64,000 nt of DNA from Loripinus fragilis (lineage: Eukaryota; Mollusca; Bivalvia; Lucinida; Lucinidae): the NCBI GenBank assembly GCA_964019695.1, contig OZ026530.1:30982690-31046689 (forward strand). Reading direction: 5' to 3'. A program made the position numbers and the translations under genes. Below the pieces are notes generated by a model, which saw nothing but the letters and a program-made list of their open reading frames with translations, did not search any database and was not told the DNA's origin. Positions 35,648 through 47,400 of the stretch are shown here, piece after piece (position 1 is the first letter of the stretch; every line of letters begins with the position of its first letter).

Positions 35648-38090
35648 TGTTACGATACAGAAAGGCTGGAATAACAGAATCAGCGATGGTTGCGTATACG
35701 CACAAATACGCAGAGGTTTAGGTATGCACCTGGTCACCTATTCGAACCATGATACGGTACTCTTTCTATTGATAGTCCCAATAAAAGGTCGGTTTGTCTG
35801 AGATGGAATTCATTGTATCTATATTTATCAACGCTTGCACGATTTCCTTATTCTTCTTGAATATCTCAGAAATCTTGTGCGTTTTTCAATATATAAAGGA
35901 TGGAATTTCCCATTCTTGTTAGGGGACATTTTAAACATACCGTTGAAAGGTTCGATATAGAGACGCTATTCATTATTATAAAAGATACCTGAAGTTATAT
36001 ATATTGTTACTGTGTTGATATTGTACATGACATGGCGATGGCGATTCGTGTACTTGCATTGAATCGCGATGTCTCTAGCATGTCACATTGTATTGAAATA
36101 ATAAGTCACTCGTTTTCTATTTTGTCGTCTGTTGAATCGGCCAGCATTCCGTGTATGAGTTCTTTTAGGTGTTATCAATAACGTCCCGTTTTTTCGGTGA
36201 AAATAGCGATTGTTACGCACTTGCGTATGAAGTTACGCACATGCGTATTGCCTAAATATCTGCTGGGACCATTCTTGTGGCTATAGTAAAAGCTGTCCGG
36301 ATGGACTCGTTGGGTTATTTCGGACAAAAGTAGTCACAGGCCATGTGGGGCCTGCACCTAAAACTATAATGGCATGCTGAAAGATTTACCAGGGACCGAT
36401 AGGTGAAAAACAATTTTAGCAGCTAGATTTTAAATTGTTGTGATTTTGTACGGCGTTGTTAGAAAGACGATTTAACTGCCAGTGATAATCGACTTTCTGT
36501 AGCGACCTGTATGTGTCACCTTGAGTTATATCTGACGCATATAAGAATAAGGGTTAGGTGCATACACTACAACACACTTACATAAATAAGGTGATAGCTG
36601 ACATGTATGTTTAGAGATTAGGTAGGTGTAATGTTACACCAAAGTAAATGTAAAAAAAAAATTTGTTACACCAAAGTAAATGTAAGGTATTTTCGTTACA
36701 CCAAAGTAAATGTAAAATATTTTGTGTTACACCAAAATAAATGTAAGAAAGCATTGTACGGTTTTACACACATAAAACAGCAGAATGTAATCTCTCAATA
36801 TTGATGTAAATATTTTTTGCCGAGAGGTCATAATTAGTTGTTTACAACTGATACTTTATACATGTACGAAATTAGTGCGTGGGCAGGGTGATGTCCGACG
36901 TAAACGTCCAAACGTTACGTCGGCACCACACTGTTCAACCTTTTTCCTGGAATTTTAAGAGAATTGGTATCAGTATTTGTAAACCTCGAAACTATCTAGA
37001 TAACGTGACCTTGAAGGGAAAAAGGGCCACGGGATCTTGATGTTTTGGCTGCGATAGCGTCTCAACCAGGGTGACGTTACGACAGTGTATAAAAAATTTT
37101 GTTACGTATGGGTTTGTTCGTTTGGCATAAGAGGTATTGTTTAGCGCTGACATAGGCCAGTCACTAAAAATACTTCTCTATTATATAAGTTTAAGTGTGG
37201 ATATTTAGAAGAGCCGATCCATCCTAACCGCATGGGAGCCGTTAGCCATACACCCACAGGTGAGGGCTAATCGCGCGCTTATAGGGTTAGGATGTAATTT
37301 AAAAGAGTAAGACCACTGAAATTATTTCTATTTTTGTGAACTTCGAACGAACAACCCCATTATTGACGCAAAAGAGTGATTCTGAGATTCTAAATACAGA
37401 TTGTTTTTTGCAGAATCGTCTCTTGTGTCCCCTCCTACGTTGGAGGCTGAATGTTGGTGAGCCGTTGATTATCACCTGAGGGCACATATTAGCTGTCCCC
37501 CTCAGGCCACGACCAGCGTGGATCAAGGCCCAATCGTTACCACGTAGCACAATCTAATGGGAAGCCAACCGGCTTGAATGGTTATATGTGAATCTGACAT
37601 CCCAACGTGAGGATATGATCAGGAAGTCCTATTTATATTAATTCTGACGTCTTGAACGACGATCAGCAGTACGCGTAACAAATATTACGTGAATCCAGTG
37701 ACGACCAAAGTACAGGTTCGATCACCTCAGCGCCGATGGTCTGAAGTAGACACACGTGCAGCTTAGAAGACATAGTGTTCGCGAGACGCGTATAACCTCG
37801 AGATTTCTCGTCAATACGAGAACTGAAATATTAAAGGGCCCAATTGTTTTTTTTTTTTTATGAGAACTTAAGCTATATGTTAATCATATTCTTTACGTCT
37901 CTTATTTCTGACTAGTTGACGTACATCTAGAACAGGACAGTCCAAGATTGGTTCTAATTGAAATGATCTTGGAGTGGCAACTTGTTGCTAGTTGTGTGCA
38001 TTATTTTTCCCTGGTAGCATCGTCATCGCATAAAGGAATTTTCCAATAAGATTTCCCCTCTTCCTTCCTGACCGGCTTTATGTCGTAACA
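35648..38090 (+). repeat. 3' LTR (2443 bp)
   Basis: Matches the 5' LTR throughout, with about 20 substitutions by eye. It lacks roughly 108 bases (between GGCAACTTGTT and GCTAGTTGTGTGC, about 37990) that are present both in the 5' LTR and in the relic at 8023-9354. The deletion therefore probably followed insertion. The ORF inside is not coding. Confidence 0.95.
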
Positions 38091-38091
38091 G

Positions 38092-38980
38092 CCCTACCTC
38101 ATAACATTTGAATCAAGTAAATGAACATACATTTAGATGATATGTCATTGCAGTTATATGTCAACTATTTTATCATCTAATTTTTTTCTGCTGATAGGCT
38201 TTTCGCAACGGTAGATAGGCAACGGAATATAACCTGTCAAAGGGGTGCGTCCACGCTGTGGAACGTCTAAAACTAAGCGTAGCTATGGAAACAGTAATGT
38301 TAATGCAAGGCTTTATTAACTGTCGTTTGAAATCTAAAACATGTACCTAATCAGTGTCACAATATACAAACCAACTGACCCAAAATAATAGATGCGGTGG
38401 TAGTTTGATTTCAGAATTTATCAAATTTAAACATGCCTGAAGTCCTATAATTTACTCCACCCACATTCATATTTACACAATTTTAACAGAAAACATAACA
38501 TATTAGCCTAATAATGCTTTAACAGTACTGCACACACAAACCAACCCTCAGACATATCAAGTTCCTTGATTTAAAATCACAATAATGTTTCCATGGCAAC
38601 ACAATCCTCGTGTATTTAAAATGTATGGAATTTTAGCGTTTTTGTGTTGCTAGGAAACGCATGCAATCAATGTTCACCTAAATATTAACGAACAAAGTGT
38701 AATCAAAAGACAATATGATAAATATTATTCAAATAAATATCAAACATGTCTTTCACAAAAAATATCAAGAATACAAACTTTTTAAAGACTTATTGTATAT
38801 CCCTCGTGGCTGAGATCTTGAACGCATCGCTCTTACTGACGATTTTCAGTTGCCTAGCAACCATAATAGAAGCTTCACTAGGATAATTCTTCAGGGTCAA
38901 ACATCTATGACATATAATACTTATATAACATAATCACATTTGTTGTCTAAAATACCAAACAAAAATGTTATGAGGTAGGG
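38092..38980. mobile_element. 889-bp TIR element interrupted at its left tip by the LTR element
   Basis: A perfect 18-base inverted repeat CCCTACCTCATAACATTT / AAATGTTATGAGGTAGGG bounds non-coding DNA. Its first bases form part of the GCCCT target duplication of the LTR retrotransposon. The LTR element therefore inserted exactly at the left terminus of this older element. Three RFX X-box-like motifs lie inside. Confidence 0.75.
38587..38862. promoter_or_regulatory. Cluster of RFX X-box-like motifs
   Basis: GTTTCCATGGCAAC (38587-38600), GTTGCTAGGAAAC (38646-38658, reverse strand) and GTTGCCTAGCAACC (38849-38862) each fit the X-box consensus bound by RFX transcription factors. A half-match, GCTATGGAAAC, is near 38282. 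All lie within one TIR element. Functional binding is untested. Confidence 0.4.
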
Positions 38981-39064
38981 TTTAGTTATTTTTGACTGAC
39001 CCTTGTAGTATATGAATATCTTAGACACATGTAATATCTATCATACTATGTTTTGTTCAAAGTT

Positions 39065-39280
39065 AAGGTAAGAAAGAAGGCAAAAATCAGGACTCGATAC
39101 AATCAAGTACCACACCTGACCCAGGACACCACATGAGAAAGTGACAAAACACAAGAAAACATCACATACAAGAAAGGCAAAAGGTTAGCCTTTTCCTAGC
39201 AGGGGACCACAAGGCTGCAATGAACAGACACGACAGCATGACAGACACGAAACATAAATAACAAAAATTACAAAAGGATC
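39065..39280 (-). repeat. Dispersed repeat copy
   Basis: Same family as 18995-19280 and 57950-58690, sharing CAATACAATCAAGTACCACA, GACCACAAGGCT and a GGATCC end. Confidence 0.6.
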
Positions 39281-39668
39281 CACGCTCTATACGCTCGTGA
39301 ACATGCGTTAATATTACCTATATGCACGCCATATATTAGCATTCTTACAATGACTAGAGGTCGGAGTACTGAATAAAGCAATGTGGAACTATTTGATATA
39401 ATTACCTGCCAACCTCCGAATTAGTTAAGCATCTCAATACAAAGCCACACACACAAACATACATACGGACACCACCACCAATACATCAGGGTTGCACAAC
39501 ACTATTATAATACAGTGCATCTTAAGTCGGCATTGTGGCTTTTTCATATACTACAATAATATGGAAGCCAGCCTATCTGCAAATGTATATCTCTCTAAAT
39601 AAATACCACGACTGAGGCTTAGCCAAAATGATAACAAAACCTTGATTGCTTCTTTGGTGTATTTTCAG

Positions 39669-39822
39669 CAAAATCAAGAATGGTAAATATAGAGGCCTTA
39701 AAGTGAAGTACGTTTTTTTGAGACAACTTTTGATAACTCTGCTAACTTGAAAATCCAGTTATACTTCTTCAAAGAACATGGCTTTATCAACAACGACGAC
39801 GAGTACCTGGAAGTGTGGCCAG
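39669..39822 (+). CDS. Host gene exon C, with a T7-run frame problem
   Basis: A strong acceptor (TTCTTTGGTGTATTTTCAG) opens it and CAG before GTAAGTATT closes it. The first base, C, completes Ser with exon B's AG and continues KIKNGKYRGLKVKYVF. After a run of seven T (39712-39718) the protein-like reading moves to another frame and goes on as ETTFDNSANLKIQLYFFKEH, then to EYLEVWP plus one base, G. That G joins GA of the next exon as Gly. One extra T would make the exon fully open, so this is either an assembly homopolymer error or a disabling mutation. A weaker acceptor after TTAAAG (exon starting 39704) would also keep phase without a frameshift. A TIR element begins right after the donor. 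Confidence 0.6.
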
Positions 39823-39829
39823 GTAAGTA

Positions 39830-40362
39830 TTACTTGACTTTTCGCGTACTGTAAAGGCGGCAACTTTAATATTCATATCTGGGCGTGGTTCAGCTATTTC
39901 ATCTGCTAAGGAAGGGAAGACAGGTTTTATTTGTAATTGGGTAAAGAGTTAATAAGCTTTTTGAGCCGCGCAATCGTGCGTGCATTTCATGAAAATCCTA
40001 ACAGTATACTGACTAAACTCATATTTATTAACCCTTAAAGCGCATAAATACAAAATGTATGTTTTTGTCGTCCACTCAACTATTTGAAGCCTCATAGATA
40101 AACAGTGCGGATCCAGATCAGACTGCTCCTGTAGGAGCAGTCTGATCTGGGTCCACAATGTTTGCCTCCCTGCTTGTGTTAACTAGACATTTTCAGATGC
40201 AGTTATTATGCTGTCGCTTTAAGGACTAAATAATGACTGAAGTGGTGGCACAAGATGATACATTTACTTTTGAGTAAAAACACGCCTCATTTTCAGCTTT
40301 TACCTATGCCTAAGGTTGACCAGTCCTAATTACGAATTTACAGTAAGCGAAAAGTCAAGTAA
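39830..40362. mobile_element. ~530-bp TIR element abutting a splice donor
   Basis: The inverted ends are TTACTTGACTTTTCGC and GCGAAAAGTCAAGTAA, flanked by TA, which would fit a Tc1/mariner-type TA duplication. The centre contains the perfect palindrome GATCAGACTGCTCC/GGAGCAGTCTGATC (about 40113-40146). Other copies are at 58011-58567 (inverted) and from 63940 to the window end. No transposase is present. It starts seven bases into intron C, right behind GTAAG. Confidence 0.8.
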
Positions 40363-40674
40363 TATCCAACAGTGTTAAATGCAATTAATTGTTGACAATG
40401 ACGAATTATTACTTCAGGGTAACATACTGTTGATCTAAAATTAATTTGTCTCTTTGTGAGCTCTTGCAATAACGTATCGTGTGTCACAAGGCAACCGTCA
40501 TTATTTAAATTAGTATTTCTGTTGTAATTTTATCTGTATTCAATTTGCATGGAATTTGCATATACTTTCTGGCATTCGGTGCACTACAGTTTAAGAACGA
40601 CGATATTTAATCGAAATCAGCCTTGTGCAAAACTTCCAAAATAAACAATGCAGACGAAAATTATCTTCTTAATG

Positions 40675-41120
40675 ATTATCTGTGAGCCATGAGCCATTTT
40701 CTTTGTTTTATGATAGTGTGTTAAGTCTCTGTGATAATACATTGTGTTAGTCATGAAGACTCCATGCAGATATTTTAATTATAACAACAAGTTCTAGACC
40801 AGCGAAATTCATTTACCGCCCCCCCACCCTCAGTGGCGTAGGCTGCTGTTTGTTCTGAGGCGATGGGTTTGTTGTTGCTGAGTATCGTTGTTTATTGTTG
40901 CTCCCATTATGGGGATTCTATATATGTTCCTTGTGCGTTTGTTATGGATTGCTTTATGTCCTTACTACTTTTGCAATCATCTAGATAGGGAAGAGGGAGC
41001 TGGTGACTTTACTTTATTTGTCTATCTGATGTCGTGTGGTTGTTATTTTTCTGCGGCTATTCCTTACGTAGACGTGGGTTGGTCTGCAGTGTGTGATTGT
41101 GGTCATACTCGCTTATTTTG
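40675..41120 (+). mobile_element. Truncated 3' tail of Penelope-like element
   Basis: Diverged copy of the tail at 54790-55275: CTGTGAGCCATGAGCC, GTGGCGTAGGCTGCTGT, TTTATTGTTGCTCCCATTAT and CATACTCGCTTATTTT occur in order. The ORF at 40888-41148 lies within it and is in a different frame from the conserved tail ORF. Confidence 0.65.
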
Positions 41121-41585
41121 GGGGATCGTTCATCGGGGCCTGTATTAATCTATCACAGGTAAAGGTACTATCTGACTTCTTGCACTGAGCAAATAATGTT
41201 TGCTTACATTTTCCAATGGCCGTGAAAGGGCAGTCAGTGTTTGTCTAGTAGCAGAGGAGTGCGGGAAGGTTAAGCTGAACGATCTCAAGGCTTTTGAGGC
41301 GATTCTGGCTGGAAAGTAGTTTTCGCCCAGTGGCCACTAGAAGGTATAAAGCGCTTTGCTCAAGACTAGTTCTTGATTTATAATATATGGAAATGTATTA
41401 TGTATGTTGCGGTTTTATAAATATCTGCTTTTGAATGTTTCTATATTTACCTGTGTTATTCTCATTTTAATTAGTCATATGATTCTTATGGTATGTCAAC
41501 TTGTTTTTGAAATAAAGCTAATGCTGAAAATATGTCGTTGAGTAAGTAATGGGCCTCGTCGCGACAAAACCTGTCTTCGGGGGTT

Positions 41586-41653
41586 TGCGAATAACAAAGG
41601 CGCTGACCAGCCTGCGCTTCCGCGCAGACTGATCAGCACCTTTGTTATTCGCT
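41586..41653. repeat. Fold-back repeat
   Basis: GCGAATAACAAAGG and GCGCTGACCAGCCTGCGC pair with GCGCAGACTGATCAGC and CCTTTGTTATTCGC around a short loop. Confidence 0.7.
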
Positions 41654-42359
41654 TACTGTAAAGTATCATATCTAAGCTTGCTGCAAGCAAAATCTCAATA
41701 GTCTAGCTAGTCTGTGTAGCTGAGGAGACTTGTTTGAGTCTCGCATTGACGAAAACTCCAAAGAGAAGTTTCGAGGCCCAGTTTATATCTGATCATCTGT
41801 CATCAAAATTGCTGGAATCTTACATAGTGCAATATTTCAAGCAAACAAAAAAACGAATGAGAATGGCCTTGATTGCCACACTCACAGATCATAGACCTAC
41901 TGTCCTGCCAGCCAAGAATGACAATGACGTCATGTTTTGTTTACAACGTTATAAGGGACTTAGAATCGATAGTTCCACAGGATATGATTAATGTACAAGT
42001 GATCTATTGATTCGCATTTGCTCAAGTGGAGTGTACAAATTAATGTTTTACTTAACAATTGCAAACAAAACACGAGGTCACTGTCACTCTTGGCTGGCAG
42101 GACAGTACCTAGAGTATCACGAGGAAGCGACGCCAGAGATCGGATACAAACTAAGCAAATAAGAGTAAACTTAAGGAAAATAAGCCAGATCTCTCCTCAT
42201 CGGCGAGGTGATTGTAAAACTAGAAAAAACACGAATATTTCAATCATGGTTGACAACTTTGCTTTCCTCTTTTTATTGCAAGAAGCGGGTCAGACATTAG
42301 ACTCTATTACTGTTCAAAGTAGATGAGAGAGTTAGGACTTATGTTGTGTCTTTGGTCAG

Positions 42360-42870
42360 GCACACGGGGTTTTGGTATCCTGGGTTGGGTGTGGTAATTG
42401 ACTGTTTCGATTCATGATCTTTGCACCCTTACTTACTTTAACTGTTTTTTTCTTTTGCTCCAGTGTTCAGTTGTATGTTCGGTTGAGTCCTTATCTTTGT
42501 TTAATCTCCTTTTTATATCTTGATTTGCATGCACTCGTTGTGAATGCATCGATAGGATAGGGATATTTACTGCAAATCAAACATCTATGTATCTTGATCC
42601 AAATCAGAATTAAGGGTGAAGATGGTACCGTTTAACAGGTCAAATTACTCCAGTATTTATTTTACTGACAGTGCTTTTATTACTGATCTTTTTAGTTATT
42701 TATGTCTGGGAAAGGGCTGACGTCTTGGCTCTCTTGTTTGATGTTTTCTTTAATATGTCATTTTCCATATGGTTTTCTAGGTCAGGTGTGGTACTTGATT
42801 GTACTGATCCCTTGCCTCCTTCATTACTTTCATTACAAAACATGGATTGAACACTTGATCACACATAATG
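42360..42870 (+). repeat. Two adjacent dispersed-repeat fragments
   Basis: Positions 42360-42510 and 42697-42840 each carry variants of GGTCAGGTGTGGTACTTGATTGTA and TTGCCTCCTT-like segments, the reverse of the repeats at 18995 and 39065 and similar to 15640-15850. Coding potential is not apparent. Confidence 0.5.
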
Positions 42871-43045
42871 GAGCAGCAACAAACTTGCACTAACAACAAT
42901 GACAACAGAAATACCACATTCGAACAGAAGCAGCCCAATCAAAAATGAGGCGGTTTTTAATATACTTTACCAGCCGCATTTTGCCTAGCGTTTTGTGTTA
43001 CAATTAAGAAGTGAATCCATTTTTTGGAATGTTCATAGAGCCATG

Positions 43046-43581
43046 AAAATAGTAAGTGAGTATGATCAGCATATCCCACAATCGCAAACCGCAGACAACC
43101 CCATGGCACCGCGAGGAACAGCCACTGAACCATCACGAGACACCAGGAAGACAAATTAAGCAAAGCAACCAGCTCTCTTTTCAAGATAATTGCAATACTA
43201 GAATGGACATAAAGTAACGTACAACAAAACATAGAACTATTACAGACTCCCACAATGTGAGCAGCAATAAACAAAAAGTCAACAACAACAGAACCACCGC
43301 CTTAGAACGGACAGCTGCCTAAGCCACCGGGGGGGGGGGGGGGGGGGGGGTGCGTAAATGCATTTACTGGTACCAAATCTTCGCCCTAGATTCTGCTGTT
43401 GACGAAATACAAGAAATGTTCAGCACGCATGGAGGCCATCTTATTAATACAATGTATTATGATGGAGAAACACTCTAATCGAATTAACACACCATGATGA
43501 AACAAAGAAAAGGGATCATGACTCACAGATAGTCAGAGCTAAAGAAAACCTCAAGTTGAGCCACGGTTGGTCCAGCTGCAG
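43046..43581 (-). mobile_element. 3' tail of Penelope-like element, minus strand
   Basis: Reverse-complement copy of the 3' tail, running from the terminal CATACTCACTTACTATTTT back to GCAGCTGGACCAACCGTGG. It stops just 3' of where the SECIS-like hairpin would be. It keeps a minus-strand version of the small hydrophobic ORF also seen at 55063 and 60287. It contains a 22-G homopolymer. Confidence 0.8.
43329..43350. repeat. Homopolymer G22
   Basis: Twenty-two consecutive G at the spot where other copies of this tail have only 6-7 C/G (for example near 54980 and 60195). Confidence 0.95.
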
Positions 43582-44794
43582 TATATGAAGATAACTTTGC
43601 AAAAGACCCGAAGTATTCATTATTTCATGAATAGACCAAAAATTGAATATATTGCTTATATTTACATTTTACTCTGAATATCTTAATCATAAAACTTATA
43701 CTAAAGGCCAAAAGTAACTTTACACTGTTATTATATATACCTTTTCTGGGTATTGGTGAGTGGTATTTTAAATGTGTTTAATTAATAATAAAGTTCAGTC
43801 AATTATTCATTTGACCTTTTAAATTTCATTTTTTGCTGTCATAAATTGTTTTCATTCAGAGGGAAATAATTTCAAAGTGCACAAACTTTAAGATGCTGTC
43901 AAAAACAAACTATACGCCAGAGACAAAATGTCTTGCTGTATTTTGAATTTGCAATCGATGACGTTCAAATCTTAGGTTTACTTTGGATTTTGTTAGGAAT
44001 TGCTGATTTTGTGATTTTATTTGAAAGCACAGATAACTTGAAAGAAGATTAATTTACCTAAGTGTTTTTCGTCGATTAGATTAGGATGGGTACCAGCAAC
44101 TCATTGCAATATTTTATTTGGTTAAACTCAAAAACAGTAAAGATATATTCGGTAGTTCAAAGTGTAAAGTTTCTTTTGGCTTTAAGTATATATCTCGTAT
44201 AATTTAAGAAACAAAACAGTTTTGCATTGTAAATGAAATCGTATTAACGGGTTTGTCGGAGTGTAAAACAGAAATGTCTAACAGCCAGCGAAAACATGGA
44301 CAGCCATTGGAGCAAACAAGAGGCTTGCTTTGCATGTGCGACACGGGTGTTACTCGCTGTCAATCACAACACCAGTGTCACTTCTGGCGAATGATCTCGA
44401 TGTTCGAAGCGTGTTGCACAGGCAAGTGAGCTTGGCAGCTGTTAATCACAGTAATGTCAATCATGAGGCTATAAACGGTTACAAAAATCTAAAGAGTCAT
44501 TAAAAGATAACTTCAAAAAATGTAAATATTAACACATACATTGCTTAGTTCGCACAGAGACTTCAAAACATACTTATTCAATGTATCATCACAGAGAATC
44601 AATCACAAACTAAGTGAATATGACCAAGTTAATCAACAATCATAAAGAGCAGACAACCGGTGGCACCATGATAAAGTATCACTGACCACCAATAGCCAGA
44701 TATTTTACATCAAGAAGACTCTTGAAGCTAACACTCTTGAAGTAAAGAATGATGCTTTACTTCAAGGGTCTTTACTTCAAGAGCTGTACCTTCC

Positions 44795-44990
44795 CCAGGG
44801 AGATGATTGCCAAACTAGAAAGACACTGCATAAAATCAAGGGGCAAACACATTCAAAAGGAGCATCAACAAAAATGAATAAAATACTACAGAACCACTAC
44901 AAAACGAAAAGCAGCCAAAATCACTAGGGGCTAAAATTTATCTTACTAGCCAAACCTTAGCCCTAGATTTTGCAGTTGTCAGTCTGAGAA
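44795..44990 (-). mobile_element. Diverged Penelope-like tail fragment
   Basis: Minus-strand landmarks CCTAGATTTTGCAGTTG, ACAGAACCACTAC and GATGATTGCCAAACTAGAAAG appear in the same order as in the 43046 copy. Just upstream, CTTTACTTCAAG repeats form a small hairpin (44740-44785). Confidence 0.5.
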
Positions 44991-45189
44991 TAAAAAGTAT
45001 TATTTAGCTCAAATGGATGATTATCTGACTTATAAATTAATGTTTTTTGATCAATTATTTTGAAAAACGACTAAATATCCACATTAACCCAGAGCTAAAA
45101 CCACAAGGTAATCCATAGGGGACCCTGCCAATGCCAAACGTCACATACAAGCTTAAAATTCAGTGTACCTTACACAATTATAGTATATT

Positions 45190-45540
45190 TTTACATGACG
45201 TCGCTTCTGGGAGTGATATTTCGCCGTTCAAAAAATCGTTAAACCCCAATTGGTGTACAGTTTAGTAACGCAACGTAATGAGGTCGATTATAAATCTATG
45301 TAAAACATGGCAAACTATTGACGATTTCACGCAAAAAATGCAATTTCAAGTAATTTTAATGTCATGTGATAAATAGAATCTGACATTCGTATTCCTATGT
45401 GATTGAATTTTTAAATGAATTGGAAAAAAGGATAAAATGCGAGGCTTGCTGAGCATTTTATCGCTTTTTACAACGGAAATTTTATTGTTTTTTGCAACAT
45501 ATTTAATAAATTCAATAAAACATGTGCACTCATGTTAGAC
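45190..45540 (+). repeat. Dispersed repeat with GACGTCGC and GATAAAATGC hairpin
   Basis: Matches 60671-61025 in order: TGACGTCGCTTCTGGGAGTG, TGTGATAAATAGAATCTGAC, a hairpin GATAAAATGCGAGG/CAGCATTTTATC, then AATAAATTCAATAAAACATG. Reverse and partial copies are at 62470-62730 and 63853-63930. Confidence 0.65.
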
Positions 45541-46687
45541 TCTCTATTTGGAAAATACAGCATACACATGCATTGATCATAGGTTTTAGGGGTGGGGTAT
45601 ATTTTGTGACCTCTTCCTGCAGAAAGCCAAGGTTTTGTCAGGATTTCACCTTAATATGTAGAAATACATGTACCATAGTTTTACCATACATTTTGAGACA
45701 AATATTGTTGCGATTGCATAAAATTCTAGTCTTGAACATTTCAGTGATTTTGTTATATAAGTATATTCCATAAACGTTTGACTAGTATTCGTTAATTACT
45801 TATACACAGATGATACCTGCTCTGTTTATATTTAAATCCATCTGATTTGATCACTTAGGAGTATTATAACTTCATACACAATCCATGCCATGGTAAATTA
45901 ATATTAAGCTAAATGTTTGAACAAAACTAGTGTTTAAATGAGCTTTAGAAATAATTTCTATTTGAGCATCTTAAAACCTGCCTAATCATGACTCTGATCA
46001 GGTTGAGTTGATGCCTAGACTGATCTGAGTAGTTTTGTGATGCACATCCACAGTGTTAGTTTGCTCAAGTTATGGCTCATATACAAATGGCATTCTCATT
46101 CAAGACAGAGGGGCTATAAAATGCTCAAACACAAATTATTTTAAAAGCTCAACAAGACACAATTTTTGTGCAAACCTTTTAGCTTAAAACTAATCTATAT
46201 CCAAATAATAATAATGAGTTACTGTTTTAATAAACTGCACTGAAAAATGTTAGTGCCAACATTTTTATTTATATTTATACACCAAGTCGCCATATAACTC
46301 TGATTCTGAAAGTCCCTGGCTCAAAAAAGATAGACGTGTTACATGAACTTTAGATTTCAATTCATAGTATTGGCGATAGAAATTAGTAAAGGTTTTGCAT
46401 AGCTTATGATACTAATAGCCTTGTTTAAGTAATATCTGAGTTAACAGTTTATTGAGAGCATTGAAGTCAGCAATATGGCAAGATGATCTAGCAAATCAGA
46501 TGAGTTGAGAAATATAAACTCCATAGGATGTAGAGCGAGTTACATCACCATCTAAAAATAAGAAATTGACAATTGCAAAATCAAAATCATCACGTTTATT
46601 ATATTTTTGTAGAAGCAACATTATTAGAAATAGACAAATGCAAGTTCAAAAGCGAGGCTTCAGTATGTCAAAATTAATATTATTTGG

Positions 46688-46923
46688 GCTGTGCCACGTG
46701 ATTTCCAACAATGTGGCATTTTACATGAATATACTCAGACGAGCCAGTGCAGCCTTCTTTTAAACTTAAAAACTCCATATGGTGTTCAGTCAGTAGCTTA
46801 ACAATCATAGAATACTCAAGCGACTAGCAAAGGCTCTTATCAGACTGCGCATATGCGCAGGCTGAACGGAGGGTTTGCTGGTCGCACATACCATATTGTT
46901 GGAAATTTCATGCACTGGCTCAT
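46688..46923. mobile_element. ~237-bp TIR element (MITE), family with 61729
   Basis: The ends GTGATTTCCAACAATGTGG and CCATATTGTTGGAAATTTC are inverted. The body contains CTCAGACGAGCC, TTCAGTCAGTAGCTTAAC and a GCGCATATGCGC core. Copies are at 61729-61965 and 50287-50492. It borders the RT relic that starts at 46925. Confidence 0.75.
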
Positions 46924-46924
46924 T

Positions 46925-47330
46925 TATGTTTAAAATTTCGTCCAACTGTCTGTATGCAGTGTTAAAAGCATCACTAATATCCGCCTGCGTATCACCAGGA
47001 AGAGACACCATACAGTTTCTCTAATAAAAAACAAGAATAAATTTGCAACCAGGGGAGCAAAACTAGTGCCCATTGGCGTTCATACAGCTTGTCTATACAA
47101 CTTGGTGCCAAATCGTATAAAAGTAGTGCCCAACAAAATGGTCAGCGCATCGCATACCTTTTGACAAGACCATGCATGACTTTAAGTTAAAAACACGTTT
47201 CTGTCGTTGCTTGCAAGGTGAGGAGAGCCTTCTATTTGGACGGTTCTTTTAATAAGATCAATAACTTTATCCTTAGTTAAATTATGAGGTAAAGTAGTGT
47301 AAAGAGGGTAACGTAACGTTCATTTCTGCA
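46925..47330 (-). pseudogene. Penelope-like RT fragment, minus strand
   Basis: Minus-strand readings match the RT at 53650-54050: HNLTKDKVIDLIKRTVQIEG, then WSCQKVCDALTILL, FIRFGTKLYRQ, a PMGTSFAPLVANLFLF motif, and a catalytic region degenerated to QLDEIL where YLDD is expected. Several stops and frame changes interrupt it. It is a second, older insertion of the same superfamily, lying in host intron C. Confidence 0.8.
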
Positions 47331-47400
47331 TTTACATTTAGAGTGTACCCAAACACGTTTGAACTGTACTTCAATCTTTGCTTTGCACTCAATATTTCAG

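Larger units (their letters stand above)
27487..38090 (+). mobile_element. Gmr1-like Ty3/Gypsy LTR retrotransposon, 10.6 kb
   Basis: A nearly full element in order: TSD, 5' LTR (27487-30122), primer-binding site, leader, gag, pol, polypurine tract, 3' LTR (35648-38090), TSD. The LTRs begin TGTTACGA and end TCGTAACA, an 8-base perfect inverted repeat. By eye the LTRs differ by roughly 20 substitutions plus a few indels over 2.4 kb, so the insertion is fairly young. Pol encodes integrase before reverse transcriptase and RNase H, opposite to normal Ty3/Gypsy. This is the order known for Gmr1-like elements. A frame break at the protease active site separates gag from pol. There is no env-like gene. 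It lies in sense orientation within the host-gene intron. Confidence 0.95.
22307..39668 (+). other. Intron of host gene (17.4 kb), filled with mobile elements
   Basis: This is the inferred intron between exons B and C. It contains the nested TIR elements at 24227-27322, the whole LTR retrotransposon at 27487-38090 (same strand as the gene), a TIR element at 38092-38980 and a dispersed repeat at 39065-39280. Between 22307 and 24226 I see only a diverged direct repeat: GCCGGTCACATATTTAA-like blocks with ATGCAAATCACACAT near 22470-22515 and 22740-22790, and AGCGAAGCAAACTGGAGC twice near 22640-22700. The minus-strand ORF at 23869-24177 is unsupported. Confidence 0.55.

Noticed and set aside
41734..41991. 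85-codon ORF starting at TTG
   Set aside because: Reads somewhat protein-like but has no ATG, family motif or splice context; left uncalled.
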